DNA of 64,000 nt, from NCBI RefSeq assembly GCF_027853245.1, contig NZ_JAPTZM010000003.1. The stretch is one strand, 5' to 3'. The position numbers and the translations under genes are program-made. Position 1 is the stretch's first letter. The number at the start of each line of letters is the position of its first letter. Below, in pieces: positions 7,632-16,825 of this stretch. The notes under the pieces are model-generated. The model did not search any database and was not told the origin of the DNA. It saw only the letters and a list, made by a program, of their open reading frames with translations. Source of the DNA: Atlantibacter subterraneus. Lineage in GTDB: Bacteria > Pseudomonadota > Gammaproteobacteria > Enterobacterales > Enterobacteriaceae.

Positions 7632-8854
7632 TCGCCGTTAACGCCGCGCGTCTGTGGTCAACCCTCGAGACAATGGCGCAACTCGGCGGCACGCCTGCTG
7701 GCGGCGTCACCCGTCTGGCGCTGAGCGAAGACGATCGCCTGGCCCGCAATTTGCTACGCGACTGGGCGCGGGAAGAGGGGTTCAGCTGCGACGTCGACAG
7801 CATGGGCAATATGTTTATCCGCCGCGCGGGTAAAAACCCTGAACTTGCGCCGGTAATGACCGGCTCGCACGTCGATTCCCAGCCGCTGGGCGGGCGCTAT
7901 GACGGCATCTACGGCGTGCTGGCCGGGCTGGAAGCGCTGCGCACGCTCAACGATCGCGCCATCGAAACCGAACGCGATATCGTGCTGGTGAACTGGACCA
8001 ACGAAGAGGGCGCGCGTTTTGCGCCTGCGATGCTGGCCTCCGGCGTCTGGTCCGGGCAGTTTTCTCAGGAATACGCGTATTCGCGCACCGATAGCGCAGG
8101 CATCAGCGTGGGCGAGGCGCTGGAGGCTATCGGCTATCAAGGCGAGACGCCCGCCCGCGCGTTCCCGGTTCACGCCTGTTACGAACTGCATATTGAGCAA
8201 GGGCCGATTCTGGAAGATGAAGCCATTGATATCGGTTTAGTGCATGCGGCGATGGGCCAGCGCTGGTTTACCCTCACCCTGGACGGATTTGCCGCCCACG
8301 CGGGAACCACGCCGATGCACAGCCGTCGCGACGCGCTCACCGCGTTTGCCGAACTGGCGCTGAAGGTTGAAGAGATCGGCATACAGCATGCGCCAGACGG
8401 ACGCGCCACCATCGGCATGGCGCACATTACGCCGAACTCGCGCAACGTGGTGCCGTCCCGCGTGGTATGCAGCGTGGAGTTTCGTCATCCGCAAACCGAG
8501 GCGCTGATCGCGATGGAAGCCGCACTGCGCCAGGCGGCAGACAACCTGGCGGCGCGCGGCGTGACGGCGAACGTAGAGCGGATTTTCGATTACGCGCCCA
8601 TTGCCTTTGATGCGGGCTGCCTGAGCCGCAGCGAACAGGCGGCCCGGGAACTGGGTTACAGCACTAAACGCATGGTATCCGGCGCGGGCCACGATACCTG
8701 TTACATCAGCAAAATTGCTCCGGCGAGCATGATTTTTATTCCCTGCGTAAAAGGCATCAGCCATAACGAAGCAGAAAATATTTATCAATCCTGGTCGGAA
8801 AAAGGCGCGAATGTGCTGTTGAACAGTGTGCTGCTGGCGGCGCAGGAACGGTAA
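7628..8854 (+). CDS. N-carbamoyl-L-amino-acid hydrolase, M20-type zinc amidohydrolase
   Basis: A 408-residue member of the M20 peptidase-like carbamoylases (AllC/AmaB/HyuC group). Metal-ligand and catalytic motifs are visible: 'GSHVDSQPLGGRYDG' (His and Asp ligands), 'NEEGARFAPAML' (catalytic and metal Glu), 'YELHIEQGP' (His ligand) and 'KGISHNEAE' (C-terminal His ligand). A dimerisation lid lies at about residues 215-330. The reaction is hydrolysis of an N-carbamoyl-L-amino acid to the amino acid, carbon dioxide and ammonia. Overlap by ATGA with the ATC-hydrolase gene suggests the substrate is N-carbamoyl-L-cysteine. Last gene of the operon. Confidence 0.88.
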   Translation: MIAVNAARLWSTLETMAQLGGTPAGGVTRLALSEDDRLARNLLRDWAREEGFSCDVDSMGNMFIRRAGKNPELAPVMTGSHVDSQPLGGRYDGIYGVLAGLEALRTLNDRAIETERDIVLVNWTNEEGARFAPAMLASGVWSGQFSQEYAYSRTDSAGISVGEALEAIGYQGETPARAFPVHACYELHIEQGPILEDEAIDIGLVHAAMGQRWFTLTLDGFAAHAGTTPMHSRRDALTAFAELALKVEEIGIQHAPDGRATIGMAHITPNSRNVVPSRVVCSVEFRHPQTEALIAMEAALRQAADNLAARGVTANVERIFDYAPIAFDAGCLSRSEQAARELGYSTKRMVSGAGHDTCYISKIAPASMIFIPCVKGISHNEAENIYQSWSEKGANVLLNSVLLAAQER

Positions 8855-9271
8855 ATAACGACAGTGCGGCGGCAACGCCGCATTTCACGCTGGCCGAAAC
8901 GGAAAAGCCGCCCGTGAAAGGAACTCTTTCATTTTTTTAGCAAAATATATTCCGCGCATTAACCCGTTCATCTTTCACGCTTCCCTGCCGTTCTGAGCGG
9001 TATTGCCCCTGCGCTGCTTTGTGACTGTCTCCCTTCACTTTTCACCCCATAGTCTATGATTGATTTTCGTATGGAACCTGGTGTCACGGTATCTGGAGAC
9101 CGTTTCAATCCCCCTCTCTTTGCGGTGCCGGCATCTTCAGGACAACCTGGAGACGACCAGCCCGTGGTGGCATTCAGGTCTGACTTTCGCGTTTAAGCTA
9201 CTGGAGCTCGCCTCGGCGACAAACGCGCGATGGCGTGCATTGCTCACTTTTGGGTTAAACGAGGCATTGAT
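8855..9271. other. Noncoding interval between the importer operon and treZ
   Basis: About 417 bp without a convincing gene. It opens with a hairpin at 8865-8882 and then carries the treZ promoter region. Near 9053-9060 the sequence TCTATGAT resembles an extended -10 of the RpoS type, which would suit trehalose genes induced by stress; this is a weak, inferred match. A short frame at 9060-9317 runs into treZ and shows no family resemblance. Confidence 0.5.
8865..8882 (+). terminator. Possible terminator after the importer/hydrolase operon
   Basis: TGCGGCG and CGCCGCA form a 7-bp perfect stem closed by a GCAA tetraloop, eleven bases after the carbamoylase stop codon. Only three T residues follow, so intrinsic termination may be weak. 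Confidence 0.5.
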
Positions 9272-11056
9272 ATGGGATCCAAAACTTTTGTTAAAAGCTG
9301 GGGCAGTGAGTTTGTAACGGATGGCGCAGTGCGCTTTCGCCTGTGGGCACCCGGGCAACAGAGTATGATTTTGCGGCTCAATGGCGAAGAAACGCCGATG
9401 AAGGCCGCCGATGACGGCTGGTTTGAACTTGAGGCGACCGGCGTATCGCCCGGCGCGGAGTACCAGTTTGTGCTCGCTGACGGCATGGCGGTCCCCGATC
9501 CGGCGTCGCGCGCGCAAAAAGCCGATGTCAACGGGCCGTCTCTGGTCATCGACCCTGACCAGTACGCCTGGCAAAACACCGGCTGGCAGGGGCGTCCGTG
9601 GGAAGAGACGGTGGTCTATGAGATGCACTTCGGCACCTTTACCCCCGAAGGCACCTACCGCGCGGCGATTGAAAAGCTGCCGTATCTCGCTGAACTCGGC
9701 ATCACCATGATCGAAGTGCTGCCCGTCTCGCAGTTCGGCGGCAACCGCGGCTGGGGCTACGACGGCGTACTGCTTTACGCGCCGCATTCCGCCTATGGAA
9801 CGCCGGATGATTTCAAAGCCTTTGTCGATGCCGCTCACGGCTACGGCCTGTCGGTAGTGCTGGATATTGTGCTCAACCACTTCGGCCCGGAAGGCAACTA
9901 TCTGCCGCTGCTGGCCCCGGACTTCTTCCATAAAGAGCGCATGACCCCCTGGGGGCCAGGCATCGCCTATGATGTGGACGCGGTGCGCCGTTATATTGTC
10001 GAAGCGCCGCTTTACTGGCTGAAGGAATACCACCTCGACGGCCTGCGCTTTGACGCCATCGACCATATCCATGATCTCTCGGAAAAACACGTCCTGAACG
10101 AGATTGCCGAACGCATCCGCGCGGAAATCACCGACCGGCCGATTCACCTGACGACCGAAGACAGCCGCAATATCATCGACCTGCATCCCCGCACTGAACA
10201 GGGTGCCGCGCCGCTGTTTACCGCGGAATGGAACGATGATTTCCATAATGCCGTTCACGTGTTCGCTACCGGCGAAACCCACGCCTATTACGAAGATTTT
10301 GCTGAACAGCCGGAACAACACGTTGCCCGCAGCCTGGCGGAAGGGTTTGCCTGGCAGGGAGAATATTCGCCCCATGCGGGTAAAGTACGTGGCGTGGACA
10401 GCACCGGCCAGCCGCCCATCGCCTTTGTCGATTTTATCCAGAACCACGATCAGACCGGCAACCGCGCGCACGGCGACCGGTTAATCGAGCTGGCAGGCGC
10501 GGATCGCACCAAAGTACTGCTCGCCACGCTGCTGCTCTCTCCCCATATCCCGCTGCTGTTTATGGGCGAGGAGTATGGCGAAACCAACCCATTCCTGTTT
10601 TTTACCGACTTCCATGGCGACCTCGCCAAAGCGGTGCGCGAAGGGCGGGCTAAAGAGTTTAAAGGCCATCACGGCCACGATGGCGAAGACGTGCCCGATC
10701 CTAACGCCGCGCAAACCTTTGAACGCTCGAAGCTGGACTGGCACCGCCGCAGTAGCGAGCAGGGCAAACAGCAGCTGGCGCTGACTCGCCAGCTGCTGCA
10801 ACTGCGTCAGCAGCACATTGTGCCGCTGTTGGCCACCGCACAGGGTGCCGGCAAGGTGGTGAAAACCGCGCCGGGCCTGGTCGCCGTAAGCTGGGCGTTC
10901 CGGGAGGGCACGCTGTCGATAGCGCTCAATATCGGCGCAACCGCGCAGCCGCTGCCGGATTTCCCCGGCGAGACGATTTTCGCCTGGCCGAGCGCGGCAG
11001 ATGATCTGCCGCAGAATTCCATTATTGTCCGCCTTGCTTCAGGAGAGGCTATTTGA
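9272..11056 (+). CDS. treZ: Malto-oligosyltrehalose trehalohydrolase
   Basis: A 594-residue cytosolic GH13 enzyme that releases trehalose from the end of maltooligosyl-trehalose. An N-terminal carbohydrate-binding/early-set domain (about 1-100) is followed by the TIM barrel. Conserved regions are 'DIVLNHFG' (198-205), 'DGLRFDAIDHI' (256-266, nucleophile Asp261), 'TTEDSRN' (acid/base Glu296) and 'IQNHDQTGNR' (389-398). The ATG at 9272 has a GAGG nine bases upstream; an upstream ATG at 9230 adds 14 residues without family support. It overlaps treY by one base (TGATG). With TreY it converts the reducing end of maltodextrins to trehalose, an osmoprotectant. Confidence 0.95.
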   Translation: MGSKTFVKSWGSEFVTDGAVRFRLWAPGQQSMILRLNGEETPMKAADDGWFELEATGVSPGAEYQFVLADGMAVPDPASRAQKADVNGPSLVIDPDQYAWQNTGWQGRPWEETVVYEMHFGTFTPEGTYRAAIEKLPYLAELGITMIEVLPVSQFGGNRGWGYDGVLLYAPHSAYGTPDDFKAFVDAAHGYGLSVVLDIVLNHFGPEGNYLPLLAPDFFHKERMTPWGPGIAYDVDAVRRYIVEAPLYWLKEYHLDGLRFDAIDHIHDLSEKHVLNEIAERIRAEITDRPIHLTTEDSRNIIDLHPRTEQGAAPLFTAEWNDDFHNAVHVFATGETHAYYEDFAEQPEQHVARSLAEGFAWQGEYSPHAGKVRGVDSTGQPPIAFVDFIQNHDQTGNRAHGDRLIELAGADRTKVLLATLLLSPHIPLLFMGEEYGETNPFLFFTDFHGDLAKAVREGRAKEFKGHHGHDGEDVPDPNAAQTFERSKLDWHRRSSEQGKQQLALTRQLLQLRQQHIVPLLATAQGAGKVVKTAPGLVAVSWAFREGTLSIALNIGATAQPLPDFPGETIFAWPSAADDLPQNSIIVRLASGEAI

Positions 11057-13599
11057 TGATACCCACCGCGACGTATCGTATTCAGTTTCGCAACGGCATG
11101 ACCTTCGACCGCGCCGCTGCGCTGGTTCCTTATCTTAAGCGGCTGGGCATCAGCCATCTGTATGCCTCGCCGATTTTTACTGCGACATCCGGGTCGACCC
11201 ACGGCTATGACGTCACTGATGCCAACGAAATCGACCCGTCCATCGGCGGGCGCGAAGGCTTCGACCGGATGGCGAAAGCCCTGAAAGAGGCCGGGCTGGG
11301 GCTGATTCTGGATATCGTGCCGAACCATATGGCGACCTCGCTGGAAAACGCCTGGTGGCGCGATGTGATCGAGCATGGCGAAAACAGCCGCTACGCCCGG
11401 CACTTTGATATCGACTGGACGCGCCGCCTGACGCTGCCGTTTCTTGGCGACAGCTTTGAAGCGGTGCTGGAAAGCGGTGATATCAGCATCCAGGCCGATC
11501 CGCAAACCGGCAAGCCCGCGCTGGCCTATTTCGAGAACTTTTACCCGCTGACCCCGGAAAGCTGGCAGGGCCGCGAACAAGCGGTGCTGAGCCTGACCGA
11601 TAAGGCGGCCATCGCTGAGCTGCACGAGCGCCAGCCGTACCGCCTGATGTCGTGGCGGGACGCGCCGCGCGAGCTGTCGTTCCGCCGCTTCTTTGAAGTC
11701 ACTGGGCTGGTGGGGATGCGGGTAGAGGACGATGCGGTGTTTGACGACACCCACCGGCTGATCCTCGAACTGGTGCATTCCGGCGCGGTGGACGGGCTGC
11801 GCATCGACCACGTCGACGGGCTGGCCGATCCCAAAGCCTATGTGGAAAAGCTGCGCCAGCAGGCCGGGCCGGAATGCTACATCACCGTGGAAAAAATCCT
11901 CGGCAAGGGCGAGCATCTGCCTGAGGACTGGCCGATTTCCGGCACCACCGGCTACGAGTTTATTTCATCACTCTCCGAGGTGCTGGTGGATGATGAGCAG
12001 ATCGACGCGCTGCGCGACGTCTACCACAGCGTGGTGGGCCAGCCGGTGGATATCAAAGCCGAATTGCGCGCCGCCAAACTGCTGATGGTGGATCGCAATT
12101 TTGAAGGGGAATTCACCCGGCTGCTCAACCTGGCGGTCAACATTGCCGAAGCGGATGGCGTGGCGCTCGACGAGCCGACCATTCGGGCGGCGCTGCGCGA
12201 ACTGCTGATCGCCTTCCCGGTGTATCGCACCTACGGCACGCTCCAGGGGATGCCGATGGAAGGGCAGGCGCTGCTGGCGAAAATCGTCGATAAGGTCAAG
12301 GCCAGCGAGTTTGCGCCCGATCCGGCGGCGCTCGATTTTCTGACCCGCATGCTGCATGGCGAAGTGTCCGCTGGCGCGGCGGATACCGCCGGGCACTTCC
12401 GCACCCGCTTCCAGCAACTGACCGGCCCGCTGATGGCCAAATCGGTGGAGGACACGCTGTTCTTCCGCCAGAACATGGGGCTGGCGCTCAACGAAGTCGG
12501 TGCCGAGCCGGTGCAGCGCGCGTTTTCGCTCGACCGCTTTCACAAAGAGATGAAAACCCGGCTGGAGCGCCAGCCGGACGCGATTTCCAGCACTTCGACC
12601 CACGACACCAAACGCGGCGAAGACGCTCGCGCCCGGCTGTACACGCTCACCGAAGCGCCGCAGCTGTGGGACGAGTGCTTTGCCCGCTGGCGGCAGATGA
12701 ACCAGACCAAAGTGGTGTTTCTCAACGACGGCACCGCGCCGCGCGGCGTGGACACCTGGATGCTGTATCAGGCGCTGGCGGGAGTGTGGCCCGCCACGCT
12801 GCAACCCGATGATGAAGCGGGTATCAAGGCGCTGGAACAGCGCTTTCTGGAGTTTGTCGAAAAGGCGCTGCGCGAAGCCAAGCTGCGCACCGACTGGGTG
12901 GACAGCAACGAAGCCTATGAAAACGCGGTGCTGGATTACGCCCGGCATATGCTGGAGCCGGCGAATCAGCCCTTCCTGCAGGATTTCTGCGCGGGGCTCC
13001 AGCCGTTTATTCACGCTGGCCTGGTCAACAGCCTGACCCAGACGGTGATCAAACTGACCGCGCCGGGCGTGCCGGATATCTATCAGGGCAGCGAGGCGCT
13101 GAACTTCAGCCTGGTTGACCCGGATAACCGCCGCGAACCGGACTTCGCTAACCTGCAACGGATGCTGGACGACGAGCGCCCCAACTTCAGCGCCGAAGAG
13201 AACTGGCTCAGCGGCCAGGTAAAGCAGCGGGTCATTGCCCACGTGCTGCGATTGCGTCAGCAAAAACCGATGCTGTTCCGCCGCGGCGACTATCTGCCGC
13301 TGTCGGCATCCGGCAAGCGGGCGGATAACGTCATCACTTTCGCCCGGGTGCAGGACGACGATGCGCTGATCGTCATCGCCCCGCGCCTGGTGTTTAGCGC
13401 GCTACACGGCGGCTTTGAGCTGCCCCATACGGAGCTCTGGACGGAGACGGAAATCCCGTTGCCGGAACGGCTGGCTAACCACCGCTACCGCGACATTCTT
13501 AGCGGAAAAGAGATCTTACTGACGGATCGCATCGACCTTAATTCAGTCGATTCCTGTTCATCCGTGTTGCTGCAACGGGTTAACTCCACTGATAGCTAA
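11056..13599 (+). CDS. treY: Malto-oligosyltrehalose synthase
   Basis: An 847-residue GH13 enzyme that isomerises the reducing-end alpha-1,4 bond of maltodextrins to the alpha,alpha-1,1 bond of trehalose. The start 'MIPTATYRIQFRNGMTFDRA' and 'YLKRLGISHLYASPIFTA' are TreY hallmarks. Active-site regions are 'LDIVPNHMA', 'DGLRIDHVDGL' (nucleophile Asp), 'ITVEKILGKGE' (catalytic Glu) and 'STSTHDTKRGEDARAR'. The start is the ATG at 11056, with AGGAG upstream. Translationally coupled to treZ, so both enzymes should be made together; about 50 bp then separate it from glgX. Confidence 0.95.
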   Translation: MIPTATYRIQFRNGMTFDRAAALVPYLKRLGISHLYASPIFTATSGSTHGYDVTDANEIDPSIGGREGFDRMAKALKEAGLGLILDIVPNHMATSLENAWWRDVIEHGENSRYARHFDIDWTRRLTLPFLGDSFEAVLESGDISIQADPQTGKPALAYFENFYPLTPESWQGREQAVLSLTDKAAIAELHERQPYRLMSWRDAPRELSFRRFFEVTGLVGMRVEDDAVFDDTHRLILELVHSGAVDGLRIDHVDGLADPKAYVEKLRQQAGPECYITVEKILGKGEHLPEDWPISGTTGYEFISSLSEVLVDDEQIDALRDVYHSVVGQPVDIKAELRAAKLLMVDRNFEGEFTRLLNLAVNIAEADGVALDEPTIRAALRELLIAFPVYRTYGTLQGMPMEGQALLAKIVDKVKASEFAPDPAALDFLTRMLHGEVSAGAADTAGHFRTRFQQLTGPLMAKSVEDTLFFRQNMGLALNEVGAEPVQRAFSLDRFHKEMKTRLERQPDAISSTSTHDTKRGEDARARLYTLTEAPQLWDECFARWRQMNQTKVVFLNDGTAPRGVDTWMLYQALAGVWPATLQPDDEAGIKALEQRFLEFVEKALREAKLRTDWVDSNEAYENAVLDYARHMLEPANQPFLQDFCAGLQPFIHAGLVNSLTQTVIKLTAPGVPDIYQGSEALNFSLVDPDNRREPDFANLQRMLDDERPNFSAEENWLSGQVKQRVIAHVLRLRQQKPMLFRRGDYLPLSASGKRADNVITFARVQDDDALIVIAPRLVFSALHGGFELPHTELWTETEIPLPERLANHRYRDILSGKEILLTDRIDLNSVDSCSSVLLQRVNSTDS

Positions 13600-13649
13600 A
13601 CCGTTATCCGCTGCATTTGCTGAAATTTCTGGTTTCAAGAGAGGGATTC

Positions 13650-15725
13650 ATGTCTAAAGGTAAACCGTTTGAAATCCTGGCGGGGCACGCGCACCAGCTC
13701 GGTGCCAACTACGATGGCGAAGGCGTGAACTTTGCGATTTTCTCCGCCCACGCGGAACGTATTGAACTGTGTCTTTACGATCCCACCGGTAAAGTTGAAA
13801 TTGCCCGGCGCGATCTGCCGGAATGTACTCATGAAGTGTGGCACGGCTACGTGCCGGGCCTGAAGCCCGGCGCGCTGTACGGTTTCCGCGTCCACGGCCC
13901 TTTCGATCCGGAGAACGGCCACCGCTTCAACCCCAATAAACTGCTGCTCGACCCCTACGCCCGGGATCTGGTGGGCGATCTGGCATGGAACGAAGCCCAT
14001 TTCGCCTACGATCTGTATCACGAAGATAAGGATCTGACCTTTGACGAGCGCGACAGCGCGCCGTTTACCCCGAAATGCCGGGTTATCGATCCTAACGAGT
14101 TTAACTGGCACGATCAGAACCGCCCGACCGTTCCGTGGCCGAAAACCGTGATCTATGAAACCCACGTCAAAGGGTTTACCCAGCTTAATTCCGCGCTGCC
14201 GGAAGAGATGCGCGGCACCTACGACGGCATGAGCCATAAATCCACCGTTCAGTACATCAAGAGCCTCGGCATTACCTCGGTGGAGCTGCTGCCGGTGCAC
14301 TGGTTCCCGGACGATCAGCACCTGCTGGATCGCGGGCTGAAGAATTTCTGGGGCTATAACTCGCTGGGCTTCTTTGCCCCCGCCTCGCGCTACTTCGGGC
14401 CGCGCGGCATCCAGGGCTTCCGCGATATGGTGCGCGCGTTCCACGACGAAGGCATCGAAGTGCTCCTCGACGTGGTGTACAACCACACCGCCGAGGGCAA
14501 CGAACTGGGTCCGACCCTGTCGTTTAAGGGCATCGACAACTTCTCCTATTACCGCACCATGCCTGACCAGCACCGCTATTATATTAACGATACCGGGACC
14601 GGCAATACGGTTAATACCTCCCATCCGCGGGTGTTGCAGATGGTGATGGATTCCCTGCGTTACTGGGCAGATTCAATGCATATCGATGGTTTTCGCTTCG
14701 ATCTGGGCACCATTCTTGGCCGCGAGCCGGAAGGCTTTGACCAGCGCGGCGGCTTCTTCGACGCTATCATGCAGGACCCGAAACTCTCCCGCCTGAAGCT
14801 GATTGGCGAGCCCTGGGATATCGGCCCCGGCGGCTATCAGGTGGGCGGCTTCCCGCCGGGCTGGGCGGAGTGGAACGACAAATATCGCGATACGGTGCGC
14901 GAATACTGGAAGGGCGATAACGTCTCAACCGATTTCGCCGCCCGCCTGCTGGGATCTGGCGATCTCTACGATCAGCGTGGCCGCCGCCCGTGGGCCAGCG
15001 TCAACTTTATCACCGCCCATGACGGCTTCACCCTCAACGACCTGGTGTCGTACAACGAGAAGCACAACGAGGCCAACGGCGAAGATAACAACGACGGCCA
15101 CAACGATAACCGCTCGTATAACTACGGCGCGGAAGGCCCGACCGACGACGAAGGCATCAACGCGGTGCGCGAGCGCCAGAAACGTAACTTCCTCGCCACG
15201 CTGTTCTTCTCCCACGGTACGCCGATGCTGCTGGCGGGGGATGAATTTGGCCGCAGCCAGATGGGCAACAATAACGGCTACTGTCAGGACAGCGAGATCT
15301 CCTGGGTACACTGGGACAACCTGCCCGCGTCCAGCGAAGCGCTGCGCGAGTTTACCCGCCATATCATTAAACTGCGCGCTGAACAGCCGCTGCTGCGCCG
15401 CGATAACTGGCGCGATGGCATGGTAATCGAATGGTTCAACGCTGGCGGCGGCCCGCAGCAGCCGGAGCAGTGGGATGAAGGATCAACCCTGGGCGTGTAC
15501 ATTGGCCGCACCGACTTCCAGACCGAAGAGGGCATCTGGCACGATATTCTGATGCTGTTTAACCCGTTTGAAGGCAACGTGCCGTTCCGCATCCCGCAGT
15601 TTGGTGAAGGCGGCTGGGTGCTGGAGCTGAGCACCTCTGAGACGGTCGAACCGGGCCTGGTGATCACCAAAGAGAAGGATTTTGAACTGGAAGGGCGCAG
15701 TCTGGCGCTGTTCAGAAGGCCGTAA
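13650..15725 (+). CDS. glgX: Glycogen debranching enzyme (GlgX/TreX type)
   Basis: A 691-residue GH13 isoamylase-type debranching enzyme that hydrolyses alpha-1,6 branches of glycogen limit dextrins. An N-terminal CBM48 domain (about 1-130) precedes the barrel with 'DVVYNHT' (274-280), 'DGFRFDLGTILGREP' (nucleophile Asp351), 'KLIGEPWDIG' (Glu387) and 'FITAHDGFTLNDLVSYN'. The ATG at 13650 has an AGAGAGGG site; the frame extends upstream only by chance. Sitting after treZ-treY, and not in a glgBXCAP operon, it probably supplies linear maltodextrin for trehalose synthesis, as TreX does. The genome may carry a second glgX. Confidence 0.93.
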   Translation: MSKGKPFEILAGHAHQLGANYDGEGVNFAIFSAHAERIELCLYDPTGKVEIARRDLPECTHEVWHGYVPGLKPGALYGFRVHGPFDPENGHRFNPNKLLLDPYARDLVGDLAWNEAHFAYDLYHEDKDLTFDERDSAPFTPKCRVIDPNEFNWHDQNRPTVPWPKTVIYETHVKGFTQLNSALPEEMRGTYDGMSHKSTVQYIKSLGITSVELLPVHWFPDDQHLLDRGLKNFWGYNSLGFFAPASRYFGPRGIQGFRDMVRAFHDEGIEVLLDVVYNHTAEGNELGPTLSFKGIDNFSYYRTMPDQHRYYINDTGTGNTVNTSHPRVLQMVMDSLRYWADSMHIDGFRFDLGTILGREPEGFDQRGGFFDAIMQDPKLSRLKLIGEPWDIGPGGYQVGGFPPGWAEWNDKYRDTVREYWKGDNVSTDFAARLLGSGDLYDQRGRRPWASVNFITAHDGFTLNDLVSYNEKHNEANGEDNNDGHNDNRSYNYGAEGPTDDEGINAVRERQKRNFLATLFFSHGTPMLLAGDEFGRSQMGNNNGYCQDSEISWVHWDNLPASSEALREFTRHIIKLRAEQPLLRRDNWRDGMVIEWFNAGGGPQQPEQWDEGSTLGVYIGRTDFQTEEGIWHDILMLFNPFEGNVPFRIPQFGEGGWVLELSTSETVEPGLVITKEKDFELEGRSLALFRRP

Positions 15726-15742
15726 TGTAATTCCACAGAAAA

Positions 15743-15770
15743 CAGCCCGCATTACGCGGGCTGAATTTTT
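15743..15770. terminator. Bidirectional terminator between glgX and yicL
   Basis: CAGCCCGC (15743-15750) and GCGGGCTG (15756-15763) make a perfect 8-bp stem with a five-base loop, followed by five T residues at 15766-15770. On the other strand it immediately abuts the yicL stop, so it can serve both convergent genes. Confidence 0.85.
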
Positions 15771-16671
15771 ACGCCGGGCGCACCTTTCTGCGTGAATCCA
15801 GCGAAATCAGCGCCACCGATGAGAGGATTAACAGCGTGCCCAGCCAGTCCGGCAGGGTAAAAGAGATCCCCAACAGCGCCAGCGACAGCAGCGCGCTGCT
15901 CAGCGGTTCCGCGCAGCTCAGAATGCTGGCTTTCGGGCCGCCGATCATCTGCGCGCCTTTCAGATAAATACTGAAGGTGAGGGCGGTGCCGACCACCACC
16001 AGATAGAAAAACGCCATCAGCACGTGGCTGTTAATGGTTACCCCGCTGTGCTGGCCGGAATAGAACGGCAGCAGCGCCGCGCCGCCAATCAGCATACTCC
16101 AGCCGACAATCGGCAGCGTGCCGTACTGGCCGATCAACTTCGAGGGATAGGTGGTGTAAAACGCGGCGGCAAACGCTGAGGCGATACCCCAGAACAGCGC
16201 GGAGCCGGATATCGACAGCGAGGTGGGGTTGCCATGGGTAACCAGCAGAAACGTGCCGATAAGCGATGTCGCCACCGCCATGATGACATAGCGTGATGGG
16301 CGCTTTTTCAGGATAGCGGCAAACCACATCACAATGATGGTCGGCGACAGAAACTGTAAAATCGTGGCCGTCGCGGCGTTGGATTTTTCAATGGCGACCA
16401 GAAAGGTAAACTGCACCAGCAGCGCCCCGAACAGGGAAAAAATAACCAGGCTGATGGCGTCACGGCGGATCTTAAACATCGCAAAGATTTTATCGCCCTG
16501 CATAAAAGAGAGCGTCAATAGAATGAATCCGCTAAACAGCAGGCGGATCATAGTCAAAAACGGTGCGGATATCTGGCTTTGCTCCATAATGTACTGCGCG
16601 GCGACGCCGGAACTTCCCCAGAATATGGCGGCGAGCAGAACATACAGCATCCCTTTTTTGGCGTAACTCAT
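15769..16671 (-). CDS. yicL: EamA-family inner-membrane transporter YicL
   Basis: A 300-residue protein with ten hydrophobic helices arranged as two EamA repeats (about 8-140 and 155-290). The N-terminal 'LLAAIFWGSSGVAAQYIME' and 'ILQFLSPTIIVMWFAAIL' match YicL and the carboxylate/amino-acid/amine exporter branch of the drug/metabolite superfamily. The substrate is unknown. It stands alone on the minus strand, convergent with glgX, sharing a terminator with it. The assignment to YicL rests on overall resemblance; other EamA paralogues are possible. Confidence 0.8.
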   Translation of the reverse strand: MSYAKKGMLYVLLAAIFWGSSGVAAQYIMEQSQISAPFLTMIRLLFSGFILLTLSFMQGDKIFAMFKIRRDAISLVIFSLFGALLVQFTFLVAIEKSNAATATILQFLSPTIIVMWFAAILKKRPSRYVIMAVATSLIGTFLLVTHGNPTSLSISGSALFWGIASAFAAAFYTTYPSKLIGQYGTLPIVGWSMLIGGAALLPFYSGQHSGVTINSHVLMAFFYLVVVGTALTFSIYLKGAQMIGGPKASILSCAEPLSSALLSLALLGISFTLPDWLGTLLILSSVALISLDSRRKVRPA

Positions 16672-16777
16672 TTGTTTCCCGGCGGTGATATTAATAAGCC
16701 GCTAAAGCATAACACAGTATTAATAACGGATGCTTTAACCGCGATGCCGCAAATGCCCTGCAAACGTTAAGGGGGGT

Positions 16778-16809
16778 AAAAAAACCGCCACGGTTATTCA
16801 CCGTGCGGC
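16778..16809 (-). terminator. Terminator of the small lipoprotein gene
   Basis: Read on the minus strand, CCGCACGGT pairs with ACCGTGGCGG (one bulged base) around a short AT loop and is followed by seven T residues (plus-strand A-run 16778-16784). It lies about 17 bp after the lipoprotein stop codon. Confidence 0.75.
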
Positions 16810-16825
16810 TTTTAGTATATTGAAA

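Noticed and set aside
9060..9317. 85-residue frame upstream of treZ
   Set aside because: Overlaps the treZ start in another frame and shows no family similarity.
9137..10471. Long minus-strand frame of 444 residues
   Set aside because: It lies wholly antisense to treZ, has no family motifs and the biased composition expected for the complement of a GC-rich gene.
11968..13263. Minus-strand frame of 431 residues across treY
   Set aside because: Antisense shadow of a well-supported GH13 gene; no ribosome-binding site or recognisable domain.
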